Shown here in pieces: positions 38,219 to 47,634 of a DNA stretch of 64,000 nt. The translations under genes were made by a program, and so were the position numbers. Source of the DNA: Marinospirillum perlucidum. GTDB lineage: Bacteria; Pseudomonadota; Gammaproteobacteria; Pseudomonadales; Halomonadaceae. Location of the stretch: assembly GCF_003336805.1 (NCBI RefSeq), contig NZ_QFWJ01000005.1:1-64000 (forward strand), read 5' to 3'. Each line of letters starts with the position of its first letter. Position 1 is the stretch's first letter. The notes beneath the pieces were generated by a model. It saw only the letters and a list, made by a program, of their open reading frames with translations, was not told where the DNA came from and searched no databases.

Positions 38219-38563
38219 ATGAATGAACAAGCCAGCGGTTATAAACCCACTTTCACTTCCTCCGGTTCAGCTTTGAGAACCCTACGCGTCGGTAAAAGCA
38301 ATCCCAATTGGCAGGCGGCAGCTGAATTCTTACTGGAAAGAGCGGCCCCGGATGTACGCCTGTTGGTGGAGGCAGCGACTGAGATTGAGCGAGAAAAGGT
38401 CGAACTGCGTACTGAAAAACGCCAGGTAGGCGGCAACAAGCGCAAAAGTAAATTGATATTCAATTTAAGTTGGCTGCAATGGGTGGCTTTACTGGCCGTT
38501 GGTGGTGGTTTTATCGGCCTTTTGGTCTGGATTTTTCAAAATGCCAGTTTGAGGGCTTGCTAA
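38219..38563 (+). CDS. Small protein with one C-terminal membrane segment
   Basis: Product of 114 residues, family not recognised. A hydrophilic, charged region (residues 1-80, with AATEIEREKVELRTEKRQ suggesting a coiled coil) precedes a single transmembrane helix (WVALLAVGGGFIGLLVWIF) and a short tail. It starts ten bases after the second kinase, so it is probably part of the two-component operon. It could be a kinase accessory or membrane-tethered adaptor, but this is speculation. Confidence 0.6.
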   Translation: MNEQASGYKPTFTSSGSALRTLRVGKSNPNWQAAAEFLLERAAPDVRLLVEAATEIEREKVELRTEKRQVGGNKRKSKLIFNLSWLQWVALLAVGGGFIGLLVWIFQNASLRAC

Positions 38564-38665
38564 ATTCTAATAAGCTAATCAACTTGCAAGACTGCCAGTA
38601 ATAACAGATATTAATTACAGATAAGCCTTATATTGATACTTAAGTTTTAGATATTGGTGAAAGCC

Positions 38666-40753
38666 ATGCGCTCCTCCTCGTTAGTGTATTGTTTTGCATT
38701 TCTGGTTGCCTTGCAGTTAACGGCTTGTTCCGATCCCGGCGCCAGCTCAAGTGGATCAACCACTACAGCCTCAGCCAGTTTAAGTGCTCGTTTGCCTCAG
38801 GATCATCAAGCCCAGGCCGCTTACCTCGACCCGGCCACCCGCTATATTGAAGTGACGGTCAGAGAGACGGATGTGCTGGGTTTTAATGTGCCCGGTTATG
38901 ACGTCAATGAGCCCGCTTGGCAGTGGAGACTCTGCTATTCAGAACTTTATTACGAAGCAGGTAGTGTTGAACCTGATGCGGCAAGTGTTTTGGAGCAATG
39001 TGGCCATAAACCTGGCAGCGATGACTTTCCCTTGGCGACTTCGGCAAAGGTGATTGGCCCCGATCAACCGGTCGTCGAGTTCAATGAGCTGGAGGTGGAT
39101 AAGACCTACCGCTTTAAAGCCGTGCTTTATGATGGCGACCCGGCATCGGCAACCAGCCAGCCCCTGGCTGAAGCAACGACCTTTGCCACCCTTCAGGCTG
39201 GTAATAATCCACTGGTTCTGAATATGCTGCAGGGCACCTGGGAGGTTGCCAATACCAGCTCGGTTCAGCTGCAATTGCTCAATCGTGATCCAGCCCAGGT
39301 GAATGTGTTAGTCGATGACCCTAATACGCCCGAAGTAGTTGAATCCTTGACCTATTTTAATCCCGATGATAGTGAAGCTGGTGGAGGAACCGGTTTTACC
39401 TGGCAGCAATCTGAATCTACGACAGCTACTACACCGGCCCAACTGTTAGGTTTGACCAGCACCCCCGGAAATAGCCTGGTGCTGGAACGCTTTCATGTAG
39501 GAACTTATGACTACTACCTGACGGATGGTGCCAGCGGCACTGCGCCGACCGGCGTCCGTACTCTGGAGGAATACCCGGAGTATGCTGGTCCAGTTACTTC
39601 TATGCCCCTTGATATGATGATGCCCCATAAGCTACTGCTGGAGTTGACAGAAGCTGGCAGTACCGCAGTATCTCTGGGGGAAGGCTTTACCGATGTTATT
39701 ATTAGCGGAGGGATTAATGCCTATTTTGGTATGGATCTCTCGGCCAGCTTACTGCAGCAATACCGACCTGATACCGGTAATCAACACCTGCTTTCTTTGG
39801 GGCAGTGGTCGGTGGATCAGTCGGGGTATAGTGAATGGGGTGATACTGCCTATGCCGGTTTGCATTTTCTTGACCCTCTGGATGGGATCTTCAAGGCTTT
39901 AAATGAAGGCAGTTTTCAGGTCAGTGATCCTGAGATTGTCCTGGATCGTTATTCAATCGTTTCTGATTCAGCGGGCTATCAGGTCAAACCCGGTTTGAAT
40001 ATTGCTCAATACAGCTTTAATGACCGTACCAGTACCTTTACCCTCTCTTCGGGTTATGCCGATGATTTTACCGGACTGCTGGAAGCCCAGGCCCTGCAAT
40101 TCAAGGATGCCGGTACTTTGGAGGGGACGCTTCTGGAATACATGGGCTATGATCGCTATGAGATGGCGTCATCAGTCTTGCCTTTCCCTGATCAGTTGCA
40201 AGAAAACAGCGAGGGTGAGCTGGAGGTGATCTCCACGACGACCCTGGCGGCGGGTGTTGCTGCTGCCGCTTCCAGTGCAGAGTCAACGCTTACGCGGGAA
40301 GAGCGTAAAGCCCGTTTCTTATCCTGGGTGAACCATATGGCCCGCCTGCATTGGATCTCGGATCAATTGGGTGTCAGTGCGGCTTCGGTTCCGGCCTGCT
40401 TTGTGGAAAGCTTTAGTGAAGATTATCTGGGTTATTCCTGGTATGAATTGGGCAGCGATGGCATCTGGCGACTGGGTGCGATTACCTATGGTGAATGGTA
40501 TAAGGATGCTAATGGCGAGATTATCAGAAATACCGAGGGTGAAGTGATTTATTTCAACTCTACAACAGGAACCTATAGCGAATCGGGTTGGACGCCACCT
40601 GCTGATTCCTCTCCCGTCTATGGCATAGTGGAAATTGATACTTCGACTCAGCCAACTCTCCCTTATCAGGAAACCGGAGCCGGTGAATCTGAGATTTGCC
40701 TGCAACCGGTTCGCCTGGAAGCTACAGGGTTAAATGCGCCTGCCGGTTTCTAA
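38666..40753 (+). CDS. Large lipoprotein, distant member of the local lipoprotein family
   Basis: Product of 695 residues with signal peptide and lipobox LQLTAC (Cys21 from the ATG at 38666), followed by Ser at +2, which favours outer-membrane sorting. The sequence AAYLDPATRYIEVTVRE and then LQAGNNPLVLNMLQGTWE matches, in order, blocks of the two lipoproteins at 40867 and 43935. The rest diverges. No enzymatic motif recognised. It may be the first target of the adjacent two-component system. A strong terminator follows. Confidence 0.72.
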   Translation: MRSSSLVYCFAFLVALQLTACSDPGASSSGSTTTASASLSARLPQDHQAQAAYLDPATRYIEVTVRETDVLGFNVPGYDVNEPAWQWRLCYSELYYEAGSVEPDAASVLEQCGHKPGSDDFPLATSAKVIGPDQPVVEFNELEVDKTYRFKAVLYDGDPASATSQPLAEATTFATLQAGNNPLVLNMLQGTWEVANTSSVQLQLLNRDPAQVNVLVDDPNTPEVVESLTYFNPDDSEAGGGTGFTWQQSESTTATTPAQLLGLTSTPGNSLVLERFHVGTYDYYLTDGASGTAPTGVRTLEEYPEYAGPVTSMPLDMMMPHKLLLELTEAGSTAVSLGEGFTDVIISGGINAYFGMDLSASLLQQYRPDTGNQHLLSLGQWSVDQSGYSEWGDTAYAGLHFLDPLDGIFKALNEGSFQVSDPEIVLDRYSIVSDSAGYQVKPGLNIAQYSFNDRTSTFTLSSGYADDFTGLLEAQALQFKDAGTLEGTLLEYMGYDRYEMASSVLPFPDQLQENSEGELEVISTTTLAAGVAAAASSAESTLTREERKARFLSWVNHMARLHWISDQLGVSAASVPACFVESFSEDYLGYSWYELGSDGIWRLGAITYGEWYKDANGEIIRNTEGEVIYFNSTTGTYSESGWTPPADSSPVYGIVEIDTSTQPTLPYQETGAGESEICLQPVRLEATGLNAPAGF

Positions 40754-40774
40754 TTGCTGAGTTAGTTATTTTTA

Positions 40775-40809
40775 ACAAAAAAGGGGCTGAAAATTCAGCC
40801 CCTTTTTTG
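40775..40809. terminator. Bidirectional terminator between convergent lipoprotein genes
   Basis: AAAAAAGGGGCTGAA pairs with TTCAGCCCCTTTTTT around a short AT loop. A- and T-runs on both sides allow use by the plus-strand gene ending at 40753 and the minus-strand gene ending at 40867. Confidence 0.88.
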
Positions 40810-40866
40810 TTCCCCTAGTAACCTACTGGATGCTTCATCTACTAGTAATGACAGACTTAACTGGCA

Positions 40867-43578
40867 TTACAAGGCAGTACAGGTGAAGTCGGCTGCTGTC
40901 ACCGGGTTGGTACTATCACTATCAAGGTCTGAAAAGTTCACATTGTTTAGTGTGCACTCCTCACCCGGCTTGTCATCAAATTCACCAATCAGATTATAGG
41001 TGTAGTCGCCATTGGCGGTAGCCGTCATCCAGGTGCCGTTCAGCCCTTCAATTCTTGCACTGCCGCCGTCAGGTTGCCCACCTAAGTAGCTGAGAGCGGA
41101 ATCCGTGGAAACGCGAACCGCGCCTGGCATAAAATCCAGGCTTAAGTAGTATTCGGGATAAATGGGTTCGCCAGTACCTGAATTCAGATCAAGATTAAAA
41201 TGCTGGTAGCCAACGCCCAGAGGTTCTACAGCAGGATCCGCTGAGATCATTTCAAACTGGAAATAATTGCCTGCCAAATCCGTTGTCAAGGGGGGGGTAG
41301 AGAAATACTCCTGACGAATATCATAGTCAGCCTGGTAGTGAAAGCCGGTGTAATCTATTCCGGAAAAATTTCGGGTGACCCCGCCATAAAAGCTTGTTTT
41401 CAAATCTTGGGTTTGAACATGGATATCTGCAGTGATACTGGTCAAGCTGCTGGGGTTTTCAATGCGACCACGAAGCTGGACCTGCCCGGAATAGGTGTCA
41501 CAGAGCAGACTTTCATTAATATCGGGGCAGCTAATGTCGTAAAGATTGAGAAGAGCTGTGGGTACTTGGCAGTTTTCGTAGGTAATATCAGCAACCCAGG
41601 GAGGAGCACCGGTTGCTGTGCCTACAGGGAGATTAATACTGGAGTTACCCGATGCACACCATTCTCCTGTCGCGCCATTGGCATAGTGAGATAGCGTTTC
41701 AATAAATATTTGTGAGAGAAGTTCCTTGTTTTGCTTGGGGTTGCCATTAACATCCAGGGCTTCAAAAGCCAGTTGTCCGGCTTTATCCAGGGTTAGTGCA
41801 GCCAGCTGTTCAGTAGCCGTTTGATACAGATCCGGATTACCCTGGGGGCCAGCAGTCATGGTAAAGGGATGCAGGCAGACGCGAACCAGTTGTGCTTGCC
41901 AGATGCCTGTTTGAGTAAACCCACTGAGGTATTGGAAAGTCGAGGTGTCATAGTTGGCACTGGCCCACTGATGGCGGTTTTCGAAAGTAAAACAGCCCGA
42001 ACCACTGGCAAGTGTTGTCACTGCTTGAGTATCCGCTGCACGCAACTCACATTTGATAGGCGAGATGCCTCCAAAGGCTCCCTGTTCACACAGGGGGTGG
42101 CCGTCAGGGTAGGTGTGAGCGCCGACATTCAGGCTAGGCAGGCTTGTAGGCAGGTCAGCATTTGTTGACATCAGTTCCGGATCTAAACTGGTCAAGCTTT
42201 GATCATAGGTCACGTATTCAACCAGAGTGCCCCGGATTTCATTGGCCGAGACCATTTGGGTCAGGGGGAAGTGGCCACTGGGAAAATCAGCATCCACCCA
42301 GAAATTTTGGGCTTCGGCAGTGAGCGTGACACCACCGGAACCATCGTGACTTTGAACAGTAAAATAGTTGCTGCCCTGATTACTACTTCCTGGGGTAAAT
42401 CCTGGATTGAAAACCTGATAGTCGGGATGATCGGCCGTTAAAAAGAAAATTCCTGCATTCTTATAGGTATAGGGAGGCGAAAGACTGCCGTTGGGTAAAT
42501 AGGGCTGAGTCGCTATATGACCCAGATCCAGCCAGTTGGAGTTACTGCCATCAAACTCCTGAGCGAAAATGGCGGGTGCTTCTATGCCGCCTGACTGATA
42601 AATACCGGTGGTTATTTGTGGGTGCTTTTTCCAACCTGTTCCCAGGAAATTTCCATCAAGCGTTTCCAAAGTAAGACTTTGATAAGGAATGAAAGCTTGG
42701 CCCCAATGAAAGAGATTGCCGCCAAGGGTTCGGCTACCGTAGTAGAGACTTTTATCTTCAGAGCTGACGCCATTAAGCAGGGGCTGGGCCGTATAGCCTC
42801 TTAACTGTTCATTGCCGTTCAGGTGAATCGCTTTTAACTGAACTTCACTTGTGTCCAGGCTGAGTCCTAACCCTTCTGCGATGGTTTCACTAATCGGTGA
42901 GTAGAGATCCTGGCTCCAGTCCTCACTACCAAGTGTCGAATAATCGGCACTGGTCAGGCGATCGGTACCACTGATTCCTATAGGCAGGCTGGCTGGAAAC
43001 TGGTTAGCAAAGGTGGCATCCAGCAACTGCAAGTCCAAGGGGCTGGTGAACTGCCAGCTCCCATAAAGGAGGTTAATCACTACCGCATTATTGCCGGATT
43101 CCAGGGTGACAAAGCTGGCAGCCTTGGCAAAGGCTGATTGAGGATTGTTCGGATCCTGGAGTTGTTCGACTTGGAGCAGGTAGTTGCCTGCAGGTACTTG
43201 TAAATTAATGCTGGGGTTGCTGTAGCTGAGGGTATGTTCTTCAATGAGCTGTCCCGGCTGGTAGTTGCAACTGGCTTGGTTATAAAGGTTGTCAGCCAGG
43301 CAGTTGAAATAGACTTCCCATTCCCCGGTATTAAACGTCAGAAAAGCATCCCAGAAGCTTCCCCATTCTGCGTCATACACCTTCAGCGTGAGCCCGTAGG
43401 TTTTGCTGGTGTCCAGGTAGGAAGCTACCACCTGAGATTCTGGCAGTTCCACAGCAAGATTAAGCTGCGCGGCACCGACATGACTGCTAGACCCGGATTC
43501 ATCATTTGTTCCTTGGGAGCAGGCTGTTATGAATACTAGAAGGCTGGTTAACCCAATTAAACGGATGCAGGCTTTCAT
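40867..43578 (-). CDS. Large lipoprotein A, close paralogue of the 43935 gene
   Basis: Product of 903 residues with lipobox FITAC (Cys20), Ser at +2, no catalytic motif recognised. It shares many blocks with the gene at 43935-46616: ASYLDTSKTYGLTLKVY, LLDATFANQFPASL, GLSLDTSEVQLKAIHLNG, YFTVQSHDGSG, RVCLHPFTMTAGPQ, QLAALTLDKAGQLAFEAL, and the C-terminal NGTWMTATANG...AADFTCTAL end. The ATG at 43578 (MKACIRLIG) with GAGGTAAC upstream is the true start; the long N-terminal frame to 43758 is non-coding. Repeated Cys residues suggest disulfides. A beta-rich secreted or surface protein is likely. Confidence 0.75.
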   Translation of the reverse strand: MKACIRLIGLTSLLVFITACSQGTNDESGSSSHVGAAQLNLAVELPESQVVASYLDTSKTYGLTLKVYDAEWGSFWDAFLTFNTGEWEVYFNCLADNLYNQASCNYQPGQLIEEHTLSYSNPSINLQVPAGNYLLQVEQLQDPNNPQSAFAKAASFVTLESGNNAVVINLLYGSWQFTSPLDLQLLDATFANQFPASLPIGISGTDRLTSADYSTLGSEDWSQDLYSPISETIAEGLGLSLDTSEVQLKAIHLNGNEQLRGYTAQPLLNGVSSEDKSLYYGSRTLGGNLFHWGQAFIPYQSLTLETLDGNFLGTGWKKHPQITTGIYQSGGIEAPAIFAQEFDGSNSNWLDLGHIATQPYLPNGSLSPPYTYKNAGIFFLTADHPDYQVFNPGFTPGSSNQGSNYFTVQSHDGSGGVTLTAEAQNFWVDADFPSGHFPLTQMVSANEIRGTLVEYVTYDQSLTSLDPELMSTNADLPTSLPSLNVGAHTYPDGHPLCEQGAFGGISPIKCELRAADTQAVTTLASGSGCFTFENRHQWASANYDTSTFQYLSGFTQTGIWQAQLVRVCLHPFTMTAGPQGNPDLYQTATEQLAALTLDKAGQLAFEALDVNGNPKQNKELLSQIFIETLSHYANGATGEWCASGNSSINLPVGTATGAPPWVADITYENCQVPTALLNLYDISCPDINESLLCDTYSGQVQLRGRIENPSSLTSITADIHVQTQDLKTSFYGGVTRNFSGIDYTGFHYQADYDIRQEYFSTPPLTTDLAGNYFQFEMISADPAVEPLGVGYQHFNLDLNSGTGEPIYPEYYLSLDFMPGAVRVSTDSALSYLGGQPDGGSARIEGLNGTWMTATANGDYTYNLIGEFDDKPGEECTLNNVNFSDLDSDSTNPVTAADFTCTAL

Positions 43579-43934
43579 GGCGTTACCTCGAGATAAAAAA
43601 CAGAGAAGCAGGGCCTGGCTAGAGGGTTGCCAGAAGCGGGGTAAAAGGTTGTAGCCCTTTGTCCAATCTCTTGGTAGCGTGATGCTAAATTGAAGGGGCT
43701 GGTAGCAGTCAAAAGAGTGGGTTGTCGTGCCATCCTTGGGGGCTCCTGAGGGAATCAATGCTTCCTGATTTTTAGGTTCTGGTTTCTATAAGATGGATAA
43801 AAAGCAATTAGGCTTTAAAACGACTAAAACCATGAAGTGCTAGTTTACTCAATCTAGCCCTTCATGGTTATTTGTTTTTTATGCAGATTGGTTGGCTTGA
43901 GCCTGTTCTATGTGAACAGGCTCACAAGTTGCAA
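43579..43934. promoter_or_regulatory. Intergenic region between the paired lipoproteins with two hairpins
   Basis: 356 bases without a gene. An imperfect hairpin at 43828-43869 (AACCATGAAGTGCTAG with CTAGCCCTTCATGGTT) is followed on the minus strand by TTTTAG and is a likely terminator of the 43935 gene. A perfect 11-base hairpin lies at 43898-43924 (TGAGCCTGTTC / GAACAGGCTCA). The part next to 43578 should hold the promoter of lipoprotein A; I see no convincing -35/-10 pair by eye. Confidence 0.45.
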
Positions 43935-46616
43935 CTACAAAGCGGTGCAGGTGAAGTCGGCGGCTGTTATCGGATTGGGTTCGGTGTTGAGTAGGGACCA
44001 GTCTACATTGTTGTAGGTACATTGCTCTCCCGGTTTGTCATCAAATTCACCGGTAAGATTATAAGTACCGTCACCATTGGCGCTAGCTGTCATCCAGGTG
44101 CCATTAACCCCTTCAACTTTTACGGTGCCGCCATAAACCTGGCTGCCGCCGGAATAGGAAAGGATGGAATCAGTCGATACTCGAACGGCGGCCCCCTCGA
44201 TGAAATGTGGGCTAAGATAATATTCGGGTAAGAGGGGATTACCAGTACCTGTATCCAGATTGAAATTAAAATGCTGGTAACCGACTCCCAAGGGGTCAAC
44301 TGAGGGATCCGTTGGGATCATTTCAAATTGAAAATAGTTGCCTGCAAGATCAAGAGCATAGCGAGCACTGGCATTCATATTGAAATCATAATCGGCCTGG
44401 TAGTGAAAGCCGGTGAAATCAATACCGGAAAAGCTACGCTGGCTGGGGAAGGTTCCTTTAAGATCCTGGGTTTGAATATGGACAGGGCTGGAGGTGTTGC
44501 CACTTAGCGCATTGGGAGCAACTGAATCACCACTAACTCTCACCTTGCCAGTGTAGCTGTCGCAGAAAGGGCTTTCATCGGGATCGGGGCAGGACACGCC
44601 ATAGTAATCCCAGAGGGTTGAGTTGGGGGTGCAGTTGTCATAATCAATTTCAGCAACCCAATTACTGGTGCTTGTTGGGCCTCCCACCAGATAGGTAATG
44701 CTTGAGCTGCCAGAAGAACACCATTCGCTGGTGATGCCAGCGTCATAGTGGTTGAGGGTTTCGGTAAAGACTAATGAAAGCTCTTGCTTGTCCAGCTTGG
44801 GGCTAGCATTAATGTCCAGGGCTTCAAAGGCCAGTTGCCCTGCCTTATCCAGAGTCAATGCAGCCAGTTGTTCTGAGCGCGGTTGATATTGGTCCGGATT
44901 ACTCTGGGGACCAGCGGTCATGGTGAAGGGATGCAGGCAAACGCGAACCAATTGTGTTTGCCAGTAGCTTTGTTTGGTAAAGCCGCCCAAGGGTTCCAGG
45001 GTTGTTGTGTCGTAGTTAGCCCCAACCCATTCATGGCGGTTTTCAAAGGTGAAACAACCGGTACTGGTAGCTTGATTGGTCAAGATATTAGTATCTGCAG
45101 CCCGCAGCTCACAACGAATACTCTCTTCAATACTGCCGAAGGTATATTTTTCACATTGAGGGTGGCTGTCGGGATAGGTGCTCGCCTGTAGTTCCAGGCT
45201 GGGTAAAGTGGGAAGATCACTAAGACTGGATGTTAAAACGGGATCGAAGGCCACTTCATACATTTGTTCATAGGCAACGTATTCAACCAGGGTCCCCCGA
45301 ATTTCATCTGCCGATGTCATGCGTGTTAGCGGAAAGTGCCCCTCGGGAAAACCTGAGTCTACCCAAAAATTCTGCATTTCAGCACTGAGAACCACGTTAC
45401 CCGAACCATCATGACTTTGGACTGTAAAGTAGTTGCTACCCTGCTGGCTGCTTCCGGCAGTAAACGCGGGATTAAAAGCCTGGGCCTCAGAGTGATTGGC
45501 GGTTAGAAAAAAAAGCCCGGCATTCAGATCTTTCATGGAACCAGAATAGTTAGGTTTGCTGACGATCTGACCCAAATCCAAGCGATTAAAATTGTTGCCA
45601 GTAAATTGCTGGGCCAGGGTTGCCGGATAGCTGACCCCACCTGATTGATAGCCTGATACAGGGCTAGGGCTTTTTTTCCAGCCCATTCCCAGGAATTCAC
45701 CGGCATTGGTCTCCAGAGTGATTCCCTGATAGGGTATAAAAACTTGACCCCACTGATCGAAATTAGCACTCGTGCTGCGGTTGCCGTAGTAAAGGTCTGT
45801 ACTAGCGTTTAATGCTTGCTGACCATAGCCTTTTAATTGCTCCAGACCGGTCAGATGGATTGCCTTAAGCTGGGTGCTGGCTGTTGCTGGCGCGAGCCCT
45901 AGCCCTTCGACAACGGTTTCACTCCCGGGGGAGAAGAGATCCTGACTCCAGTCTTCATTGCCTAGGTTGGTATAATCTGTGCTGGTGAGTCGATCCGTAC
46001 CACTGGCATCTAACACTAGACTGGATGGGAATTGATTGGCAAAGGTGGCATCAAGCAGCTGTAATTCCAAAGGTGTCGTGAATTGCCAGCTGCCATAAGC
46101 CAGGTTGATCACTACATCGTTATTACCACTTTCTAGTGTGGCAAAACTCGCAGCTCTGGCAAAAACGGACGCCGGGTTATTGGGGTCTTCTAACTGCTCA
46201 ATTTGGAAGAGATATTGACCAGTGGGTAAATCGATTTGAGTACTGGGATTGTCGTAGCTAAGAGTGATTTCTTTAACCAGCTGTCCTGGCCGATAATTAC
46301 AAGAAGAATAGTCATAGCTATTATTAGTGAGGCAATCCTCATAAGCCTGGTTTTCCCCGTTGTTCCAGGCAGTGACGGCTTCCCAGGTACTACCCCACTG
46401 GGATTCATAGACCTTGAGAGTCAAACCATAGGTTTTGCTGGTATCCAGGTAGGATGCCGTAACCTGAGGTTCAGGTAGATTTACGGCCAAGTTGAGCTGG
46501 GCAGCCCCGACACTGTTTTGATTGCCGGACTGCTGGTTTTCAGATGGGCTACAGCCTGTTAGCCAGAGAATAATAAGGCCAAAAATAAGAAGGGGATAGG
46601 TTTCGCGCATAGTCAT
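43935..46616 (-). CDS. Large lipoprotein B, close paralogue of the 40867 gene
   Basis: Product of 893 residues with lipobox LWLTGC, Ser at +2. It aligns along its whole length with lipoprotein A, including ASYLDTSKTYGLTLKVY, LLDATFANQFPSSL, RVCLHPFTMTAGPQSNPD and the closing AADFTCTAL. I take the ATG at 46616 (MTMRETYPLL) with AGGTG close upstream; the ATG at 46610 is possible. Rich in Thr, Ser, Gly and Asn, with beta-type patterning. It lies 64 bases after the FecR gene in the same direction, so it probably belongs to the barrel-FecR operon. Confidence 0.75.
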   Translation of the reverse strand: MTMRETYPLLIFGLIILWLTGCSPSENQQSGNQNSVGAAQLNLAVNLPEPQVTASYLDTSKTYGLTLKVYESQWGSTWEAVTAWNNGENQAYEDCLTNNSYDYSSCNYRPGQLVKEITLSYDNPSTQIDLPTGQYLFQIEQLEDPNNPASVFARAASFATLESGNNDVVINLAYGSWQFTTPLELQLLDATFANQFPSSLVLDASGTDRLTSTDYTNLGNEDWSQDLFSPGSETVVEGLGLAPATASTQLKAIHLTGLEQLKGYGQQALNASTDLYYGNRSTSANFDQWGQVFIPYQGITLETNAGEFLGMGWKKSPSPVSGYQSGGVSYPATLAQQFTGNNFNRLDLGQIVSKPNYSGSMKDLNAGLFFLTANHSEAQAFNPAFTAGSSQQGSNYFTVQSHDGSGNVVLSAEMQNFWVDSGFPEGHFPLTRMTSADEIRGTLVEYVAYEQMYEVAFDPVLTSSLSDLPTLPSLELQASTYPDSHPQCEKYTFGSIEESIRCELRAADTNILTNQATSTGCFTFENRHEWVGANYDTTTLEPLGGFTKQSYWQTQLVRVCLHPFTMTAGPQSNPDQYQPRSEQLAALTLDKAGQLAFEALDINASPKLDKQELSLVFTETLNHYDAGITSEWCSSGSSSITYLVGGPTSTSNWVAEIDYDNCTPNSTLWDYYGVSCPDPDESPFCDSYTGKVRVSGDSVAPNALSGNTSSPVHIQTQDLKGTFPSQRSFSGIDFTGFHYQADYDFNMNASARYALDLAGNYFQFEMIPTDPSVDPLGVGYQHFNFNLDTGTGNPLLPEYYLSPHFIEGAAVRVSTDSILSYSGGSQVYGGTVKVEGVNGTWMTASANGDGTYNLTGEFDDKPGEQCTYNNVDWSLLNTEPNPITAADFTCTAL

Positions 46617-46680
46617 AGTGCACCTGTTGCGCAAGGAAGTTTAACGCCAGCCATAATCGAATGACTGGCGCCGGGTCAAA

Positions 46681-47634
46681 TTATTGAATCGTGATGGTTG
46701 TTCCCTCAGAGCCTTCAATAGACTCTTTCAGGGTTTCGTTGAGAGTGCGGATGTCTTCTTCAGTTAACCCCAAGTCCTCAAGAGTAGGAAGATACTCGTC
46801 CAGCTCTTCATCACTAAACAGGCCGTCTCCGAAAGTGGCGTCCTGATCTTCGTTGTTGCCTTCTTCATCGCCACCGGCTTCCTGGTCTTCTTCATCGGAA
46901 GCTTCGCCGTCTCCGTCTGTTGTGCCTTCTTCGCTGCTGCCTTCCTCGTTGTCGGTTTCGCTACCCGTGCTTTCTTCGTCCAGTGCCTGGATGGAAGGGG
47001 GGAGTCTGGGAATCCGGCGAGGCGGCTGGCTCAGACCACCAGCGGCAATATTGCCAGCTGGTACGATCATTTCTGCACCACCTGAGCGAATAATGCCCGT
47101 ACCCTCATTAACCCGCAGAAATGCCTGGGGAGGGGGTGATGTGTTGCCCGAGGCGTTTTGGTTTGCTGGAGGGGGCAGGAAAAAGGTGTCCATATCCGTC
47201 CCGCGAATCCCCATGGTGGCAACGGGGGTATCGATTTGAACCCTCTCTGGTCGAGCTTTACCCAGAGCACCTGTAACCGTCCTCAGCCCGCCTCGAGTCA
47301 AGCTGACCAAGGACGAATCATCCTCGTCATCATTAAAGGTGTATTCGTCCACAACCAGCTCGGTGCGAGGGCGCAAGGCCATACGGGCACCATCGACCAT
47401 GCGTAATTGGGCGCTACTCGCAGCAGCAGTGATCAGGGTGTCACCGGCAAGAATATCATCACCACGGTTGGCTTCAATTGTCTGATTGCCACGCTGAATA
47501 CGGACATCGCCATGAACAAATTGAAAGCTGCCCACCGGTTCAGCGGCCCAGCTTGATGAGGATAATAGGAATAAGCCAATCAGAATGGCTAAGAGTCCTG
47601 CTGATGCTTTAGAAACGATAGGGTTGGAATTCAT
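46681..47634 (-). CDS. Periplasmic FecR-domain protein with an acidic tail
   Basis: Product of 317 residues. Signal peptide (about residues 1-31, ending SSSSWAA), then a FecR domain: VGSFQFVHGDVRIQRGNQ, GDDILAGDTLITAAASSAQLR, RPRTELVVDEYTF and VQIDTPVATMGIRGTDMDTF. This non-TonB type of FecR domain occurs in periplasmic proteins linked to cell-envelope systems. A Pro-rich segment leads to a strongly acidic stretch (about residues 220-290, mostly Glu/Asp). The ATG at 47634 overlaps the barrel gene by 26 bases, so the two are coupled. Confidence 0.82.
   Translation of the reverse strand: MNSNPIVSKASAGLLAILIGLFLLSSSSWAAEPVGSFQFVHGDVRIQRGNQTIEANRGDDILAGDTLITAAASSAQLRMVDGARMALRPRTELVVDEYTFNDDEDDSSLVSLTRGGLRTVTGALGKARPERVQIDTPVATMGIRGTDMDTFFLPPPANQNASGNTSPPPQAFLRVNEGTGIIRSGGAEMIVPAGNIAAGGLSQPPRRIPRLPPSIQALDEESTGSETDNEEGSSEEGTTDGDGEASDEEDQEAGGDEEGNNEDQDATFGDGLFSDEELDEYLPTLEDLGLTEEDIRTLNETLKESIEGSEGTTITIQ

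Noticed and set aside
43579-43758. N-terminal extension of lipoprotein A
   Set aside because: The extra 60 codons precede a signal peptide and lipobox; the ATG at 43578 has a proper ribosome binding site.
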